A stretch of 64,000 nucleotides of DNA from Opitutaceae bacterium (GCA_016794785.1 JAEUHC010000004.1:1-64000), one strand, 5' to 3'; counted from the stretch's first letter, positions 23,730 through 33,768 are shown. The notes: generated from the letters alone by a model not told the origin. Numbers and translations are program-made.

Positions 23730-24296
23730 CTACGGCGGGAGAAGCCCGAACATCACCGCAATCGCCTCCTGCCGCACGGAGAGCACGGCGCGGAGATCCT
23801 GCTGGGCCCGGGCGAGCTTCTCGGCGTTCTGCCGCTGCACCTCGCCAAGTCGAGAGAGCCGGGAGCGCACTTCGGCATCCGGCAGACGATCCATCACGGC
23901 GACGCGGAGCGCCTCGCGCTCAGGACCGCCGCCGTCCTTGCGATCCGGCTTTTTACCCCGATCCAAAGAAGGGACAGAAACATTTCCGCCCGCCGCGCGC
24001 CGCGCCTCATCCAGGCGAGTGATCCGCTCAGCGACCACGGCCCATTCCTCGTCGTCGGGAATCTCCAAACGCTCGCGCAGGCGCTCCAGTGTGCGCGCCT
24101 GGGCATCACTCGGCGCCGGTTTGCCCTCTTTCTTGAATTCCTTCTTGAGTTCCGGCAGGTCGCCGTCAGCAGCCCGGCGCAGCTCGCGGCGTTCACCCTT
24201 GGGAATCTTGTCACTGTCGGCTGCAAACAGCGGCAAGGTCACGCTCACAAAAACAATGGCACAGGCGCAGGAGGCGGCGAAGCGGAGGGATTTCAT
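23730..24296 (-). CDS. Exported charged coiled-coil protein
   Basis: 188 residues with a signal peptide (about residues 1-25, ending LFAADS). The mature part is highly charged and helical (ELRRAADGDLPELKKEFKKEG, LERLRERLEIPDDEEWAVVAERI, RQNAEKLARAQQDLRAVL), with a glycine/lysine-rich linker in the middle. No family is recognised. The pattern DDEEWAVVAERI also occurs in small exported proteins of this group, in my judgement. It lies between the PHP operon and the TonB receptor, same strand, and could be part of either transcript. Confidence 0.6.
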   Translation of the reverse strand: MKSLRFAASCACAIVFVSVTLPLFAADSDKIPKGERRELRRAADGDLPELKKEFKKEGKPAPSDAQARTLERLRERLEIPDDEEWAVVAERITRLDEARRAAGGNVSVPSLDRGKKPDRKDGGGPEREALRVAVMDRLPDAEVRSRLSRLGEVQRQNAEKLARAQQDLRAVLSVRQEAIAVMFGLLPP

Positions 24297-24351
24297 GGGG
24301 CGAACGCAGCCAAAGACGAGCGGGAGGGCGATCCGTTACGCGAGTTTCCGT

Positions 24352-24371
24352 CCCTGCTCTCACGAGCAGGG
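24352..24371 (-). terminator. Hairpin downstream of TonB receptor
   Basis: CCCTGCTC (24352-24359) pairs with 24364-24371 around a 4-base loop, 12 bases after the receptor stop on the minus strand. No T-run follows, so termination is only suggested. Confidence 0.4.
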
Positions 24372-24382
24372 CAACGCGGAGT

Positions 24383-27295
24383 TTAGAAACGCCCGCTCAC
24401 GCCCGCCACGACCTTGGCCACGACGATGCGGGTCTGGTTCGGACGATCCTTGGAGCCGACCCAGGTCTCGGTGATGGGTGATTTATTGAGGTTCTCGATG
24501 TCGCAGTAGATCGCGGTGCGGCGGCTGAGGTTGTAGCGCGTCTTCAGGTTCACCTGCAGCTTGGGTTCCTGATAAACGAGGAGCGCGGGGTTGGCGCTGT
24601 TGGTGACGAGATACTCGCTGCGCCAGACGGCGTTGAGCCGGATGTTCAGGCCGTGACCGAGGTAGGTGAGCGCGACGTTGCCGGTCTTGGGGACGAAGCC
24701 CGCCACCGTCGAGATCGTGGTCGCGCCACCGTAATCGCCGCGCGTGAGCAGGCGCGTGTAGTTGGCGTAGACGCCGAAGCCGCGCCAGAATCCGGGCAGG
24801 AAGGTGAACTGCTGCTGGTAGGCGAGTTCCAGGCCGCGGTATTTGGCGCTGCCGCCGTTGCGCGTGGTCGAGATGCGGTAGCCTACATACTGGCCGTCGA
24901 AGCCGTTGTCGTTGCCGGGCTGGACGAACTGGCTGCTGTCGGTGAACTGGAAGCCGTCGACCTGCTTCATGAAGGCGCTCGCGGAGAGCTGGCCCACGGG
25001 CTCGAAGTAATACTCCACGGTCGCGTCGAAGTTGTCCGAGTATTGCGGCTGCAGCGCGGCGTTGCGAATCGTGACGGTCTGCGCGGTCTCGTTGATGGTG
25101 TCGGCCGGCATGAGCTGGTCGAACGACGGACGGCCAATGCCCGACGAATAGCTGAGACGTCCGAGGAGGTTGCGCGTCGGCGCGTAGCGCAGGTGCAGGC
25201 CGGGAAACACGTCGCGGTAGGAGCCCTTGCGGTTGAGACGGCGGATGACACCGCTGACGGTGACCGGGCCCTCAGCATCGGTCTCGGTTTTCTCGATCCG
25301 CACGCCGCCGAGAATCGAGAGCTGGGATAAACGCACATTCGCCATCGCGTAGCCCGCGGTGACGGTTTCCTTGATGCCGCGGTCGCCCGTCAGCCGCGAC
25401 GTGGCGGTGAACGGGACGTCCTCGCGCCAGAGATTCGGCAAGAGCGCCTGGTGCCGCGCGACGGCGAACGGATTTGCCCACGGCGGCTGGCGGTAGCCTT
25501 CGTTCGAGTCGCTCCACTTCGGCGTCCGGTCGAGGAACTGCCCGAGCGTGCCGAGGTCGTCGGCATTGTTCTGGATGCCGTCGGCGCCGGTGTAGTCGTA
25601 GCGCTTGGTGAAGTTGTCGAGTTCGCGCTGCTGTTGGCGGATGACGCCGCCAGTCTTCACGATCAGCGGGACCGCACCGATCACGAAGGTTTTCTTCGCG
25701 TTCAACTTCGCGGTGCGGATCTCGTCCTCGCCCGTGCGATCGAGCTGCGTGAGGCGCATCGTGCCGTAGTTCGCGAGGTCCATGAAGTCCGGGCCGGCGG
25801 TGTGGGCATACTTCGGCCACTTGGGGCTCTGACGCCGATCGACGGTGAAGCCGATGTTGGCGACGCGGTAGGTCACCTGGCCCTTGGGCCGCGACTGGAA
25901 GTTCCGGCCGTCCGGCGCGTAGTCGTAATACGTCTCCGAGTTGGACCAGCTCACGCCGTAATCGATCTCGAGGCCGGGAAAACGATGGCGGACGGTGGGG
26001 ACAAACTGGAGCGTGCGGCCCGACTTGTCGTCGGTGGTGAGCGTGATGGCGCTCGAGGAATTGTTATTGGGCAGCACCTCCTGGAAAAAACTCGTGTAGC
26101 CCGGACGGAAGTTGGCGACGCTGGCCGTGGTGCCAAGAACCATGGCGCGCGTGTCGTTGGTCTCGTGGAACCAGTTGTAGGCGGTGTTGAGCGAAAGGAC
26201 GGTGGTCTCGCTGAGCTTGTATTCCACCTTGGCGCCGGTCGCGAGGCGCGTGCGGGGCGCGCCGGCGGGGCGCGGCACGGTGATGTTCTGGGTGTAGTAG
26301 GGCTCGGCGAGGGAGTTCTGGTAGGTCGCGAGCGCCGCGGTGTCACCGCCGGGCTGCGAGTGGTAGGTGAAGTTTAACGACACGCCGATGCGCCGCTCCG
26401 CGCCGAGACGGTCGGCGTAGGAAAAATTGAGCGAAGGGCCGACGTTCTTGATCGGCTCGCGGAGCCAGTTGTCGGAGCGCGTGTAGTATTTCGGCCGCCA
26501 GACGCCGCCGAGCGAGTAGAGGAAGAGGCGCGGCTGGTTGCGGTCGAACGCGCTCTTCGAGATGATGTTCACGTTGCCGCCGATCGAGTCGGCGTCCATG
26601 TCGGGCGTCGGGGCCTTGGTCACCTCGATGGTCTCGATGTTGTTGAGCGAGGCCTGCTCGAACTCAAACGTCCGGCCCGCGCCCGCCGACTGCGAGCTGG
26701 CCATGCGGTCGCCGTCCATCGTCACGGAGTTGAGCGCGCCGTCGATGCCGCGGATCTGCACCGAGCGCACATCGGCGCCGACGTAAACGGCCGTGATGCC
26801 GGGGAGCTGCTGGAGAAAGTCGCCGATGTTGCCGTCCGCGATGTTGCCGAACGAATCTGAGGCGACGATGTTCTTCACGTTGAGCGCCTCGCGCTGCTTG
26901 GTGATGGCGGCGGCGCTGCCCTCGCGCGGGCCGGACACGGTGACGGCGTCGAGCTTGTAGATGCCGGCATTAAGCGCGATGTCCTGGGTCAGCCGCACGC
27001 CAGCGCGCACATCGACGGACACCCGCTCGACCTCCAGCCCGGTGTAGCGAACCACGAGCGTCGTGAGGCCAGGCGCAAGGGACAACTCGTAGCGCCCCTC
27101 GCGATCCGAGACGGCGGATTTTCCGCTGCCCTCGACGGACACCTCGGCGCCCTCGAGAAAGACCGATGTGGCGGCATTGCGCACCTGACCGATGACAAGT
27201 CCGGACGACTGGGCAAAAGCGGGAACGGCGGCGAAGAGCAGGCCGGCAAACCCCGCGAAACAAAACATCCGAAACAAGGCGAGTGGTGTGGTCAT
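24383..27295 (-). CDS. TonB-dependent outer-membrane receptor
   Basis: 970 residues: signal peptide (to about residue 30), a carboxypeptidase-regulatory-like beta domain (GQVRNAATSVFLEGAEVSVEG), a plug (NIADGNIGDFLQQLPGITAVYVG, VQIRGIDGALNSVTMDGDR, DMDADSIGGNVNIISKSAF) and a 22-stranded barrel ending in the terminal phenylalanine. The plug wording matches the Xanthomonas/Caulobacter TonB receptor type used for plant and algal glycans. Divergent from the sulfatase. An upstream in-frame codon at 27316 is possible, but ATG 27295 fits the leader. Confidence 0.92.
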   Translation of the reverse strand: MTTPLALFRMFCFAGFAGLLFAAVPAFAQSSGLVIGQVRNAATSVFLEGAEVSVEGSGKSAVSDREGRYELSLAPGLTTLVVRYTGLEVERVSVDVRAGVRLTQDIALNAGIYKLDAVTVSGPREGSAAAITKQREALNVKNIVASDSFGNIADGNIGDFLQQLPGITAVYVGADVRSVQIRGIDGALNSVTMDGDRMASSQSAGAGRTFEFEQASLNNIETIEVTKAPTPDMDADSIGGNVNIISKSAFDRNQPRLFLYSLGGVWRPKYYTRSDNWLREPIKNVGPSLNFSYADRLGAERRIGVSLNFTYHSQPGGDTAALATYQNSLAEPYYTQNITVPRPAGAPRTRLATGAKVEYKLSETTVLSLNTAYNWFHETNDTRAMVLGTTASVANFRPGYTSFFQEVLPNNNSSSAITLTTDDKSGRTLQFVPTVRHRFPGLEIDYGVSWSNSETYYDYAPDGRNFQSRPKGQVTYRVANIGFTVDRRQSPKWPKYAHTAGPDFMDLANYGTMRLTQLDRTGEDEIRTAKLNAKKTFVIGAVPLIVKTGGVIRQQQRELDNFTKRYDYTGADGIQNNADDLGTLGQFLDRTPKWSDSNEGYRQPPWANPFAVARHQALLPNLWREDVPFTATSRLTGDRGIKETVTAGYAMANVRLSQLSILGGVRIEKTETDAEGPVTVSGVIRRLNRKGSYRDVFPGLHLRYAPTRNLLGRLSYSSGIGRPSFDQLMPADTINETAQTVTIRNAALQPQYSDNFDATVEYYFEPVGQLSASAFMKQVDGFQFTDSSQFVQPGNDNGFDGQYVGYRISTTRNGGSAKYRGLELAYQQQFTFLPGFWRGFGVYANYTRLLTRGDYGGATTISTVAGFVPKTGNVALTYLGHGLNIRLNAVWRSEYLVTNSANPALLVYQEPKLQVNLKTRYNLSRRTAIYCDIENLNKSPITETWVGSKDRPNQTRIVVAKVVAGVSGRF

Positions 27296-27329
27296 GGCTA
27301 AAATGGGTCCAAGCAAGGACAGTGCCTTT

Positions 27330-27345
27330 GTAACCGCAGCGTTAC
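27330..27345. promoter_or_regulatory. Dyad GTAAC-N6-GTTAC upstream of TonB receptor
   Basis: A perfect 5-bp inverted repeat with 6-base spacer, 35 bases upstream of the receptor start. It could be a regulator operator or part of the receptor promoter. No known factor is assigned. Confidence 0.35.
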
Positions 27346-27387
27346 TTTAATGCCTCGGCGTGCCAATGGAAATCCGGTGATGCTTGA

Positions 27388-27406
27388 AATCCCCAAGTGG
27401 GGGATT
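27388..27406. promoter_or_regulatory. Dyad AATCCCC-N5-GGGGATT between receptor and sulfatase
   Basis: A perfect 7-bp inverted repeat in the 212-bp divergent gap, 102 bases from the sulfatase start and 93 from the receptor start. The central position suits a shared operator. It could instead be a small hairpin in the leader RNA. Confidence 0.4.
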
Positions 27407-27507
27407 GCACGCTGCGCCAACGAAGCGCCAAAATCCGCCTCACCCAACTTCCCGGCCCAGGCTGCCCCTCCGGCCTAGCCACCCAATCTGACACACTCAT
27501 TCGTCTC

Positions 27508-28953
27508 ATGCTCCTCATACACCCCGCTCGTCTGCTCGTTTTCCTGCTCCTGGCCGTGCCGCTCTTTTCCGCCGCGCCGCGGCTGCCCAACATTGTCGTC
27601 ATCTTCACCGACGATCAGGGCTACGGCGATGTGGGTGTGTTCGGCGCAAAGGGCTATGCCACGCCGCACCTGGACAGCCTCGCGCGCGACGGTGTGAAGT
27701 TCACCAATTTCCACGTGGCGCAGGCGGTGTGCTCGGCCTCGCGCGCGGCGCTGCTCACCGGGTCCTACCCGAATCGCATCGGCATTCACGGCGCGCTCGG
27801 GCCCGGAGCCACCCATGGCCTCAACGCAGCCGAGACGACCATCGCGGAGATGCTCAAGGCGCGCGGCTACGCGACCGGCATGGCGGGCAAATGGCACCTC
27901 GGCAGCCGCGAGCCTTTCCTGCCAAACCGCCACGGCTTCGACGAGTCGTTCGGCCTGCCCTACTCCAACGACATGTGGCCGCACCATCCCGAGGCCAAGG
28001 CCGGCACCTACCCAAAGCTGCCCCTCCTCGAGGATGGCAAGGTCATCGACGACGAGGTCACGCCCGAGGATCAGACGCAGCTCACGACCCGTTTCACGGA
28101 ACGCGCGGTGGCCTTCATCGAGCGCCACAAGGCCAAGCCCTTCTTCTTCTACCTCGCGCACCCGATGCCCCATGTGCCGCTCTACGTCAGTGACAAGTTC
28201 AAGGGCAAGTCGCAGCAGGGCCTTTATGGCGATGTGATCATGGAGATCGACTGGTCGGTGGGCGAAGTCCTGCGCACCTTGGAAAAGCACGGCCTCGTGC
28301 GCGACACGCTCGTCATCTTCACCAGCGACAACGGCCCCTGGCTCAGCTACGGCAACCATGCCGGAAGCGCCGGCCCGCTCCGTGAAGGCAAAGGCACCGC
28401 GTGGGAAGGCGGCACGCGCGTGCCCTGCCTCATGCGCTGGCCCGGCCGTCTGCCGGCGGGCTCTGTGAGCGACGACTTCCTCATGACGATCGACCTGCTG
28501 CCCACGCTGGCGGGTCTCACCGGCGCCAAACTGCCCTCACTGCCCATCGACGGGCTTGACGTGTGGCCGCTGCTCTCGCGGCAACCCGGCGCCAAAAATC
28601 CGCACGAGGGCTACGGGATGTGGTATGCGCAGAACGAGCTGCAGGCCGTCGTCAGCGGCGACGGTCGCTGGAAGCTTGTGCTGCCCCACCGCTACCGCTC
28701 ACTCGGCGGCAAGCCCGGCGGGCGCGACGGCCTACCCGTCAAATACGAGAACCGCACGCAGGGCGCCCCGGCACTCTACGATTTGCGCACCGACCTCGGC
28801 GAACAAAACGACGTGGCGGCGGCCCAACCGGCCATCGTGCAGCGCCTGCTCGCCTTCGCCGAGACCTGCCGGGACGAGCTCGGCGACTCGCTGACAAAGC
28901 GCGTGGGTCGCGGTGCGCGGGAACCGGGGCGGATCGCAACCGTCAAGAAATAG
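27508..28953 (+). CDS. Exported sulfatase (cysteine-type)
   Basis: 481 residues with a signal peptide ([15 protein letters not shown]). The active-site motif is [11 protein letters not shown], with Cys75 as the residue converted to formylglycine, as in the CxxxR family. [13 protein letters not shown] supplies N-terminal metal ligands, GKWHLG follows, and FTSDNGPW gives the later calcium/phosphate residues. Sulfatases of this class remove sulfate esters from glycans in the periplasm. It needs a formylglycine-generating enzyme, not seen in this window. A strong terminator follows at 28999. Confidence 0.92.
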   Translation: MLLIHPARLLVFLLLAVPLFSAAPRLPNIVVIFTDDQGYGDVGVFGAKGYATPHLDSLARDGVKFTNFHVAQAVCSASRAALLTGSYPNRIGIHGALGPGATHGLNAAETTIAEMLKARGYATGMAGKWHLGSREPFLPNRHGFDESFGLPYSNDMWPHHPEAKAGTYPKLPLLEDGKVIDDEVTPEDQTQLTTRFTERAVAFIERHKAKPFFFYLAHPMPHVPLYVSDKFKGKSQQGLYGDVIMEIDWSVGEVLRTLEKHGLVRDTLVIFTSDNGPWLSYGNHAGSAGPLREGKGTAWEGGTRVPCLMRWPGRLPAGSVSDDFLMTIDLLPTLAGLTGAKLPSLPIDGLDVWPLLSRQPGAKNPHEGYGMWYAQNELQAVVSGDGRWKLVLPHRYRSLGGKPGGRDGLPVKYENRTQGAPALYDLRTDLGEQNDVAAAQPAIVQRLLAFAETCRDELGDSLTKRVGRGAREPGRIATVKK

Positions 28954-28998
28954 TCAGCGGCGCAATGCGCCCGGCCCTTTCTGTCAAGGGCCGGTAAA

Positions 28999-29026
28999 GA
29001 AAAAGGGCGCTCTCGCGCCCTTTTTC
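28999..29026 (+). terminator. Intrinsic terminator after sulfatase
   Basis: A 12-bp stem GAAAAAGGGCGC (28999-29010) pairs with 29015-29026 around TCTC, ending in TTTTTC. It is symmetric, but both neighbouring genes read plus, so plus-strand use is likely. Confidence 0.85.
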
Positions 29027-29090
29027 GTATTCATTTCCCGTTTACTGACGCGCGCTTGAGGATTCGCCAGCGGTGCCATTGATCGGCATC

Positions 29091-31397
29091 ATGACGAAAC
29101 GCTTTCTGGCGCTGGCCGTCGCGGTGATGGTCCCGCTCCACGCGCAGTCTATCACCGTTTACAGCAGCGGCAATGTCACGGCTGGCTCCACGCGCCAGCT
29201 CACGGCCTACGTGCCGTTGAGCCCCAACACCGTCACTTGGTCGGTCAATGGCGTCACGGGCGGCAACTCCACGGTCGGCACGGTGAGCGGCAGCGGCCTC
29301 TACCGCGCCCCCGCCGTGATACCCGCGAGCAACGTTGTGTCGGTCCGTGCCACTAGCACCGCCTATCCGGCGAAGTCGCACGCGGTGAGTCTCACGATTA
29401 CCCAACCGCCCGTGCAGCTCTGGAGCATCTCCCCGCGCACGGTTCCCGCCGGTCAGTTTTCAATCTCGCTGAACGGCTCCAATTTCACCGCCAATTCCAT
29501 TGTGCGCTTCGGTGAAGTCGCGCTCACGACGACTTTTGTCTCGTCCACCCGGCTGACCGCCACCGGCACGGCTTTGCCCAACCAAGCCGGGGCCAGCATC
29601 CCGGTCCGCGTCGTCAACAACGGCGTGGGCGGCACCACAAGTCCTGCGATGCAACTGTCGATCGCCGCGGCGCCGCCTGTCACAGTCGCGGTTCTGCCAG
29701 CCGCCGCGACGCTTACGGTCGGCGGCACACAGCAGTTCGCCGCGGGGGTAGCCGGCACCGGAAACACGGCGGTGACGTGGAGCGTCAACGGCAACCTCGG
29801 CGGCAACACCACCGTCGGCACCATCTCTGCCACGGGACTCTACACAGCGCCATCCGCGGTGCCTGCTTCCGTCCCTGTCACGGTGCGCGCGACCAGCGCG
29901 GCCAACCCCTCGGCGTCTTCCACCGCCAGTGTCACCATCATCCCAATCAGCGGTGGCAACGGCGCGGGAACCGACACTCTCGCCGCCGCCCGCCTGTTGG
30001 AGCAGGCGGCGTTTGGGCCGACACCCGCGGCGATTGCCCGCGTGAAGTCCGTTGGTGTCGAGGCGTGGCTCGACGAGCAGTTCGCCCTGCCCGAGACCGC
30101 AATCATCAACCCCGGCGGCCAGGGCATGGCCGCCGTGCAGGCCGCGCATCTCCACCGCCTCGCGACCGCGCCCGATCAGTTGCGCCAACGCGTCGCCGCG
30201 GCCCTCGCCGGCATCATCGTGATCTCGGCCAACAAGAACATCTACCCGGACGAGCTCGTCCCCTATCTCCAAATTCTCAGCCGGCACGCGTTCGGCAACT
30301 ATCGCGCGCTGCTCGGCGAGATCTCCACGAGCGCGCAGATGGGCAAATACCTCGACCTCGCGAACAGCAACAAGCCCGGCCCCGGTGGCGCCGCCAACGA
30401 GAACTACGCCCGCGAGCTCATGCAGCTCTTCACCATCGGGCTCTATCATCTCAATCCCGATGGCACGCGCCAGCTCGACGCGCAGGGCAATCCGCTCCGC
30501 GCCTACAGCCAGTTCACCGTGCAGCAGGTCGCGCTCGCCCTCACCGGCTGGACCTTCCCCGGCCCGGGCAACAACAACTGGGAAAATTTCTCCGGCCCGC
30601 TCCAATCCCGCGAGCTCAACCACGACTCGAGCGCGAAGACCTTCGTCGGCGCCTCTCTGCCCGCGGGCCAGTCGACCATCGCCGACATGGAGGGCACGCT
30701 CAACTGGCTCTTCGTGCACCCCAACGTCGGCCCGTTCATCTCGTCGCGGCTCATCCTCGCGCTCGTGAAGAGCAACCCCACGCCCGCCTACGTCGCCCGT
30801 GTCTCCGCCGTTTTCGACAACAACGGCGTCGGCGTCCGTGGTGATCTCAAGGCCGTCGTGCGTGCGATCCTCACGGACGCCGAGGCGCGCAACGACACTG
30901 CGACCGGCAACGACGGCCGCCTGAAGGACGCGATCTACCACGTCGTCTCCTTCGTGCGCGCCCTCGGCGGCACGGTTTCACCGACCAACGGGCAAGCGTG
31001 GCACTTCAGCCAGATGGGGCAGGCGCCCCTCGCCCCGCCATCGGTGTTTGGCTACTACTCGCCGCTCTTCCGCATCCCGCGCACCACGCTCTCCGGCCCC
31101 GAGTTTCAAATCTACGGCCCCACCGAGGCGGTGCTTCGCGGCAACCTGTTTTGGGGCATCATCTCCGGCGGCGCCGGCGGCGACCTCACCGTGGACCTCG
31201 CGCCGTTCACCGCCCTCGCCGGCAACACCCCCGCCCTCATCGACGCCGTCGATCAGGCGCTGCTCTACGGACGCATGCCCGCCGCCATGCGCCAGAGTCT
31301 GGCGAACGCGATCGCCGCGCAATCCGACGCGCGCGCCAAGGCGCAGACCGCTCTCTACCTCACCGCGCTCTCCGGCCTCTACGCCGTCCAGCACTAA
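29091..31397 (+). CDS. DUF1800 protein with Ig-like N-terminal domains
   Basis: 768 residues, exported. After the leader (RFLALAVAVMVPLHAQS), residues about 20-300 contain repeated bacterial-Ig-like and IPT-like domains (VTWSVNGVTGGNSTVGTVS appears twice in near-identical form). The DUF1800 domain then runs from LLEQAAFGPTPAAIARVK to the end, with NENYARELMQLFTIGLYHL as its best block. DUF1800 proteins are widespread in PVC bacteria and are often paired with DUF1501; function is unknown. ATG 29091 is favoured by the leader. The DUF1501 gene follows 21 bases later. Confidence 0.85.
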   Translation: MTKRFLALAVAVMVPLHAQSITVYSSGNVTAGSTRQLTAYVPLSPNTVTWSVNGVTGGNSTVGTVSGSGLYRAPAVIPASNVVSVRATSTAYPAKSHAVSLTITQPPVQLWSISPRTVPAGQFSISLNGSNFTANSIVRFGEVALTTTFVSSTRLTATGTALPNQAGASIPVRVVNNGVGGTTSPAMQLSIAAAPPVTVAVLPAAATLTVGGTQQFAAGVAGTGNTAVTWSVNGNLGGNTTVGTISATGLYTAPSAVPASVPVTVRATSAANPSASSTASVTIIPISGGNGAGTDTLAAARLLEQAAFGPTPAAIARVKSVGVEAWLDEQFALPETAIINPGGQGMAAVQAAHLHRLATAPDQLRQRVAAALAGIIVISANKNIYPDELVPYLQILSRHAFGNYRALLGEISTSAQMGKYLDLANSNKPGPGGAANENYARELMQLFTIGLYHLNPDGTRQLDAQGNPLRAYSQFTVQQVALALTGWTFPGPGNNNWENFSGPLQSRELNHDSSAKTFVGASLPAGQSTIADMEGTLNWLFVHPNVGPFISSRLILALVKSNPTPAYVARVSAVFDNNGVGVRGDLKAVVRAILTDAEARNDTATGNDGRLKDAIYHVVSFVRALGGTVSPTNGQAWHFSQMGQAPLAPPSVFGYYSPLFRIPRTTLSGPEFQIYGPTEAVLRGNLFWGIISGGAGGDLTVDLAPFTALAGNTPALIDAVDQALLYGRMPAAMRQSLANAIAAQSDARAKAQTALYLTALSGLYAVQH

Positions 31398-31418
31398 GTC
31401 GCAGAAACCCATTTCGCC

Positions 31419-32783
31419 ATGAAACAGCCTCACGCCCTTTCTCGTCGCGCCTTTCTCCGCCACAGCACGTTGCTCGCGACCGCCGGAGCCACCGGCCTGA
31501 GCCGCCTCGGCCAGATCAATGCCTATGCGCAGGCCGCCGCGCCCGACTACAAGGCCCTCGTGTGCGTCTTCCTGCTCGGCGGCAACGACGGCCACAACCT
31601 CATCGTGCCGCTCAACGGCCCGCAGAACGCGGCCTTTCGTGCCGCGCGCGGCTCGCTCGCCCTGCCCGACCAGACCGCACAGCTCCTCGCGATCTCCGCG
31701 CGCGATGGCACGCCCTATGGCCTGAACAGCGGCCTCGCCGCACTGCATCCGCTCTGGGCCCAGGGCCGCCTCGCCGCCATCGCCAATGTCGGTCTGCTCG
31801 TGCGGCCGACGACACGAGCGCAATATCTCGCCGCCAGCGTCGGGCTACCTTCGAACCTCTTCTCGCACTCCGACCAAACAATCTCGATGCAGGCGGGTGA
31901 TCCCAACGGCTCGGGCGGGACCGGCTGGGCCGGCCGCATCGCCGATGCGACTCGCTCGCTCAATGCCGCCTCCACTTTTCCGCCCGCTATCTCCGTCGCG
32001 GGATCGGCGCTGTTCTGCTCGGGCAACATCGTCCAGTCCACCAGCCTCCTCCCCGGCAACACGCTTTCGGCCGACGGCTTCAATACCTGGCCCGCGACCG
32101 CTACCGCCGCACGCAAGCAGGCGCTCCAGGAAATCCTCACCTTCAACAGCGGCCTCGCGATGGTGCAGGCGGCCAACGATGTGCGCGCCGATGGCATCGA
32201 ACTCAACGGCCTCCTGAGCGGCCTCAGCGCCACACCTTTCGCCACCGCGTTTCCCGGCACCTCGATCGGTAACCAGTTGAAGCAAGTCGCTCAAGTCATC
32301 CAGCTGCGCGCCGCGACGGGCATGAAGCGGCAGGTTTTTTTCTGCGCGATCGGCGGTTTCGACACGCACTCGGCGCAAAGCTGGGCCCAGTGGGATCTCC
32401 TGCGCCAAGTCGGCGAGGGCCTCGCGGCTTTTTACCACGCGACTGCCGAGATGGGCGTCGCGGACCAGGTCACGAGCTTCACCGCGAGCGAATTTGGCCG
32501 CACGCTGCAGCCCAGCGGCAGCGGCAGCGATCACGGCTGGGGCAACCACCAGCTCATGCTCGGCGGCGCGGTGCGCGGCGGCGAACTCTACGGCACTTTC
32601 CCGGACCTCGCGCTCGGCGGCCCCGACGACACGGGCACGCGCGGCGTCCTGATCCCCACGACCTCCCTCGATCAGTTCGGCGCGACGATTGCGCGCTGGT
32701 TCGGCGTGGACGAGGCGACGATGCCCGCGGTGTTTCCGAATTTGGCCAATTTCACGGTGCCGAACCTCGGGTTCATGGGATAG
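31419..32783 (+). CDS. DUF1501 protein with Tat signal
   Basis: 454 residues starting with a twin-arginine signal (SRRAFLRHSTLLATAGATGL), then LVCVFLLGGNDGHNLIVPL, the opening of the DUF1501/sulfatase-like alkaline-phosphatase superfamily fold. Later blocks include GGFDTHSAQ, ASEFGRTLQPSGSGSDHGWGNHQ and GTFPDL. The metal-binding SDHGWG and THS histidines are present. Pairs of DUF1800 and DUF1501 genes are typical of this phylum; the enzymatic role is unproven. A symmetric terminator lies between this gene and convergent fliC. Confidence 0.87.
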   Translation: MKQPHALSRRAFLRHSTLLATAGATGLSRLGQINAYAQAAAPDYKALVCVFLLGGNDGHNLIVPLNGPQNAAFRAARGSLALPDQTAQLLAISARDGTPYGLNSGLAALHPLWAQGRLAAIANVGLLVRPTTRAQYLAASVGLPSNLFSHSDQTISMQAGDPNGSGGTGWAGRIADATRSLNAASTFPPAISVAGSALFCSGNIVQSTSLLPGNTLSADGFNTWPATATAARKQALQEILTFNSGLAMVQAANDVRADGIELNGLLSGLSATPFATAFPGTSIGNQLKQVAQVIQLRAATGMKRQVFFCAIGGFDTHSAQSWAQWDLLRQVGEGLAAFYHATAEMGVADQVTSFTASEFGRTLQPSGSGSDHGWGNHQLMLGGAVRGGELYGTFPDLALGGPDDTGTRGVLIPTTSLDQFGATIARWFGVDEATMPAVFPNLANFTVPNLGFMG

Positions 32784-32822
32784 GCCGCGGCGCCCGAGGC
32801 GCTTGACGAGACCTGCCCAGAA

Positions 32823-32851
32823 AAAGGGCCGGTCGCGAGGACCGGCCCTTT
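32823..32851. terminator. Bidirectional terminator, DUF1501/fliC
   Basis: AAAGGGCCGGTC (32823-32834) pairs perfectly with 32840-32851 around GCGAG. A-rich and T-containing ends on both sides would serve the plus-strand DUF1501 gene and the minus-strand flagellar operon that ends with fliC at 32887. Confidence 0.85.
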
Positions 32852-32886
32852 GTTGGCGGGGGGGGTGTGATAGTGGAAGCGGAGCT

Positions 32887-33768
32887 TTAGCCGTTCTGGA
32901 GCAGGCGGAGCACCGTGTTGGGCGTCTGGTTGGCTTGCGCGAGCATCGCGGTGCCGGATTGGACAAGGATGTTGTATTTCGCGAACTGCGTGGATTCCTC
33001 GGCGACATCGACGTCCCGAATCCGCGAGATCGCGGAGGAGAGATTCTCGAACTCCACCTGCAGCGTCTGCGCCGCCAGCTCGAGGCGGGACTGCGCGGCA
33101 CCGAGGGTGGCGCGCTCCGTCGCGACGTGCTGGATCGCGTCGGTGATCTTCTGGATCGCATCCGTGTCTGTGGCCGAGAGCGTGTAGGCGCCGGAGCTGT
33201 CCTGCTGGATGATTTCCAGCATGCCCGTGCTCCGAAGATCGGACTCGCTGATGATCATCTCCTGGCCAACCGCCTGCCCGATGGTGACGGTGAGGCCGCC
33301 GGAATTGGGACCGAAGAGCGTGATGCCGTTGAAGGCGCCGAGCGGCGCGTCCACGTTCGCCGTGCCGCCGATCTCAGTCGTCGTGCCGCCGATGGTGGCG
33401 CGGAGCTGCTCCTGCAGGGCGCTGAACTCCTGCTGGTAGAGATCGAGGTCGGTCGTGTTTTTGGTCACGTCCTTCGAGAGGATCGCGAGCTCGCTCAGGC
33501 GCGAGAGGATCTTCGTCATGCCGCTCATGAAACCGTCTGCGGTCTGGACGTAGGAGATGGCGTTCTGCGCGTTGGTCGTCGCGGCTTTCACGCGGCGGCC
33601 CTGGGCATCGAGCTTCTCGGATACGGCCAGGCCGGCGGCGTCGTCCGAGGGATTGACGATCTTGGAGCCCGAGGAGAGTCGGGCAAGGGAACGGCCGAGC
33701 ATTTCCTGGCTGTTGTTCAGGTTACGCGCGCCGGCAATGGCTTGGATGTTCGTGTTGATAACGCTCAT
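32887..33768 (-). CDS. fliC: Flagellin
   Basis: 293 residues with both conserved ends: N-terminal MSVINTNIQAIAGARNLN ... LSSGSKIVNPSDDAAGLAVSEKL and C-terminal SRIRDVDVAEESTQFAKYNIL plus QANQTPNTVLRLLQ. The middle is short, so the outer D2/D3 domains are reduced and the filament is probably thin-surfaced. The C-terminal NxxLxLLQ end is the secretion and polymerisation end. It lies 34 bases after csrA, leaving little room for a separate promoter. fliD and fliS do not follow. Confidence 0.95.
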   Translation of the reverse strand: MSVINTNIQAIAGARNLNNSQEMLGRSLARLSSGSKIVNPSDDAAGLAVSEKLDAQGRRVKAATTNAQNAISYVQTADGFMSGMTKILSRLSELAILSKDVTKNTTDLDLYQQEFSALQEQLRATIGGTTTEIGGTANVDAPLGAFNGITLFGPNSGGLTVTIGQAVGQEMIISESDLRSTGMLEIIQQDSSGAYTLSATDTDAIQKITDAIQHVATERATLGAAQSRLELAAQTLQVEFENLSSAISRIRDVDVAEESTQFAKYNILVQSGTAMLAQANQTPNTVLRLLQNG

